From an uncultured Muribaculaceae bacterium (lineage in GTDB: Bacteria > Bacteroidota > Bacteroidia > Bacteroidales > Muribaculaceae): 15,121 bases of DNA. This document shows, in pieces, positions 14,981 to 15,121 of this stretch; the stretch's first letter is position 1; each line of letters opens with the position of its first letter. The stretch lies in the NCBI GenBank assembly GCA_905209725.1, contig CAJLTZ010000063.1, positions 1 through 15,121 on the forward strand, read 5' to 3'. Below the pieces are notes generated by a model that was not told the origin of the DNA, made no database searches, and worked only from the letters and a program-made list of their open reading frames with translations. The translations under genes were made by a program, and so were the position numbers.

Positions 14981-15012
14981 CAAAAATACAAAAGTTTACC
15001 TCATTATGCAAA
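14981..15012 (-). promoter_or_regulatory. Promoter of the pullulanase gene
   Basis: On the minus strand TTTG (complement of 15009-15012), a 20-base spacer and TATTTTTG (complement of 14981-14988) match the Bacteroidetes -33/-7 consensus with no mismatch. Transcription would start near 14974, leaving a leader of about 80 bases that includes the short MITE relative. Confidence 0.75.
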
Positions 15013-15016
15013 TCAA

Positions 15017-15049
15017 ATTGCGGCTTGCATCTTTCACGCAAGCCGCAAT
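15017..15049. terminator. Perfect 12-bp hairpin, probable terminator
   Basis: ATTGCGGCTTGC (15017-15028) and GCAAGCCGCAAT (15038-15049) form a perfect 12-bp stem with a nine-base loop. The GC-rich core and AT-rich base resemble a Rho-independent terminator, although the T-tract is short and interrupted on both strands. It lies just upstream of the pullulanase promoter and would insulate it from transcription coming from beyond the window. Confidence 0.6.
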
Positions 15050-15070
15050 ATTGTATTGAGATAGGCATTA

Positions 15071-15120
15071 AGACCCCATCCCATAAAAAATGTTAATGCA
15101 GGGGCGACCGATTTTTGATG
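15071..15120 (-). repeat. 50-bp terminal repeat, right copy (inverted)
   Basis: This is the exact reverse complement of 1-50. Here the inner end is followed by TAATGCC instead of the Rpn gene, so the repeat is independent of that gene. The window ends one base later, at a possible palindrome centre (GATG/CATC). Confidence 0.9.
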
Positions 15121-15121
15121 C

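Noticed and set aside
1..15121. Whole window as one composite transposon bounded by the 50-bp inverted repeats
   Set aside because: No integrase or conjugation genes, no target duplication visible, ordinary chromosomal genes and a tRNA inside; an assembly break at a repeat is simpler.

Overview
The window looks like chromosomal DNA from a gut Bacteroidales bacterium, most likely Muribaculaceae-like. The support is a SusA-type neopullulanase, a type I pullulanase, an Rpn/PD-(D/E)XK transposase of the kind common in this order, weak Shine-Dalgarno sequences, and several promoters of the Bacteroidetes TTTG / TAnnTTTG form. The family-level placement is inference from gene content, not a search result.

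Layout. (1) Positions 1-1260: a 50-bp repeat, an Rpn-family nuclease/transposase gene whose longest reading frame starts inside that repeat, and a 178-bp MITE-like element that folds into a long hairpin. (2) 1258-2259: a secreted protein of unknown function, visibly AT-richer than its neighbours. (3) 2279-9560: a phosphonate locus. A LicD-type transferase gene points left; a six-gene operon points right from a shared divergent promoter region: PEP mutase with an N-terminal nucleotidyltransferase-like domain (aepX), phosphonopyruvate decarboxylase (aepY), a calcineurin-like phosphoesterase, an extended short-chain dehydrogenase/epimerase, a LicC/PntC-like nucleotidyltransferase, and an unrecognised 413-residue Rossmann protein. 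(4) 9676-9747: tRNA-Arg(CCG), which directly abuts a LacI-family gene lacking its DNA-binding head. (5) 10708-14894: susA and, convergent to it, a type I pullulanase, separated by a remnant of a glycine-rich gene and a strong two-way terminator. (6) 14895-15121: pullulanase promoter, a short relative of the left MITE, a hairpin, and an inverted copy of the 50-bp repeat.

How the genes may work together. AepX and AepY convert PEP through phosphonopyruvate to phosphonoacetaldehyde. No 2-aminoethylphosphonate aminotransferase (AepZ) is present, but two NAD(P)-type Rossmann proteins are. The cytidylyltransferase-like enzyme could activate the resulting phosphonate as a nucleotide conjugate, and LicD could transfer it to a surface glycan or lipid. 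This chain is inference; the nature of the final phosphonate is the main open question. SusA and the pullulanase form a separate alpha-glucan (starch/glycogen) degrading pair in the cell envelope.

The two ends of the window are exact inverted copies of one 50-bp sequence, which suggests that the sequence was cut by an assembler at a repeated or palindromic element.
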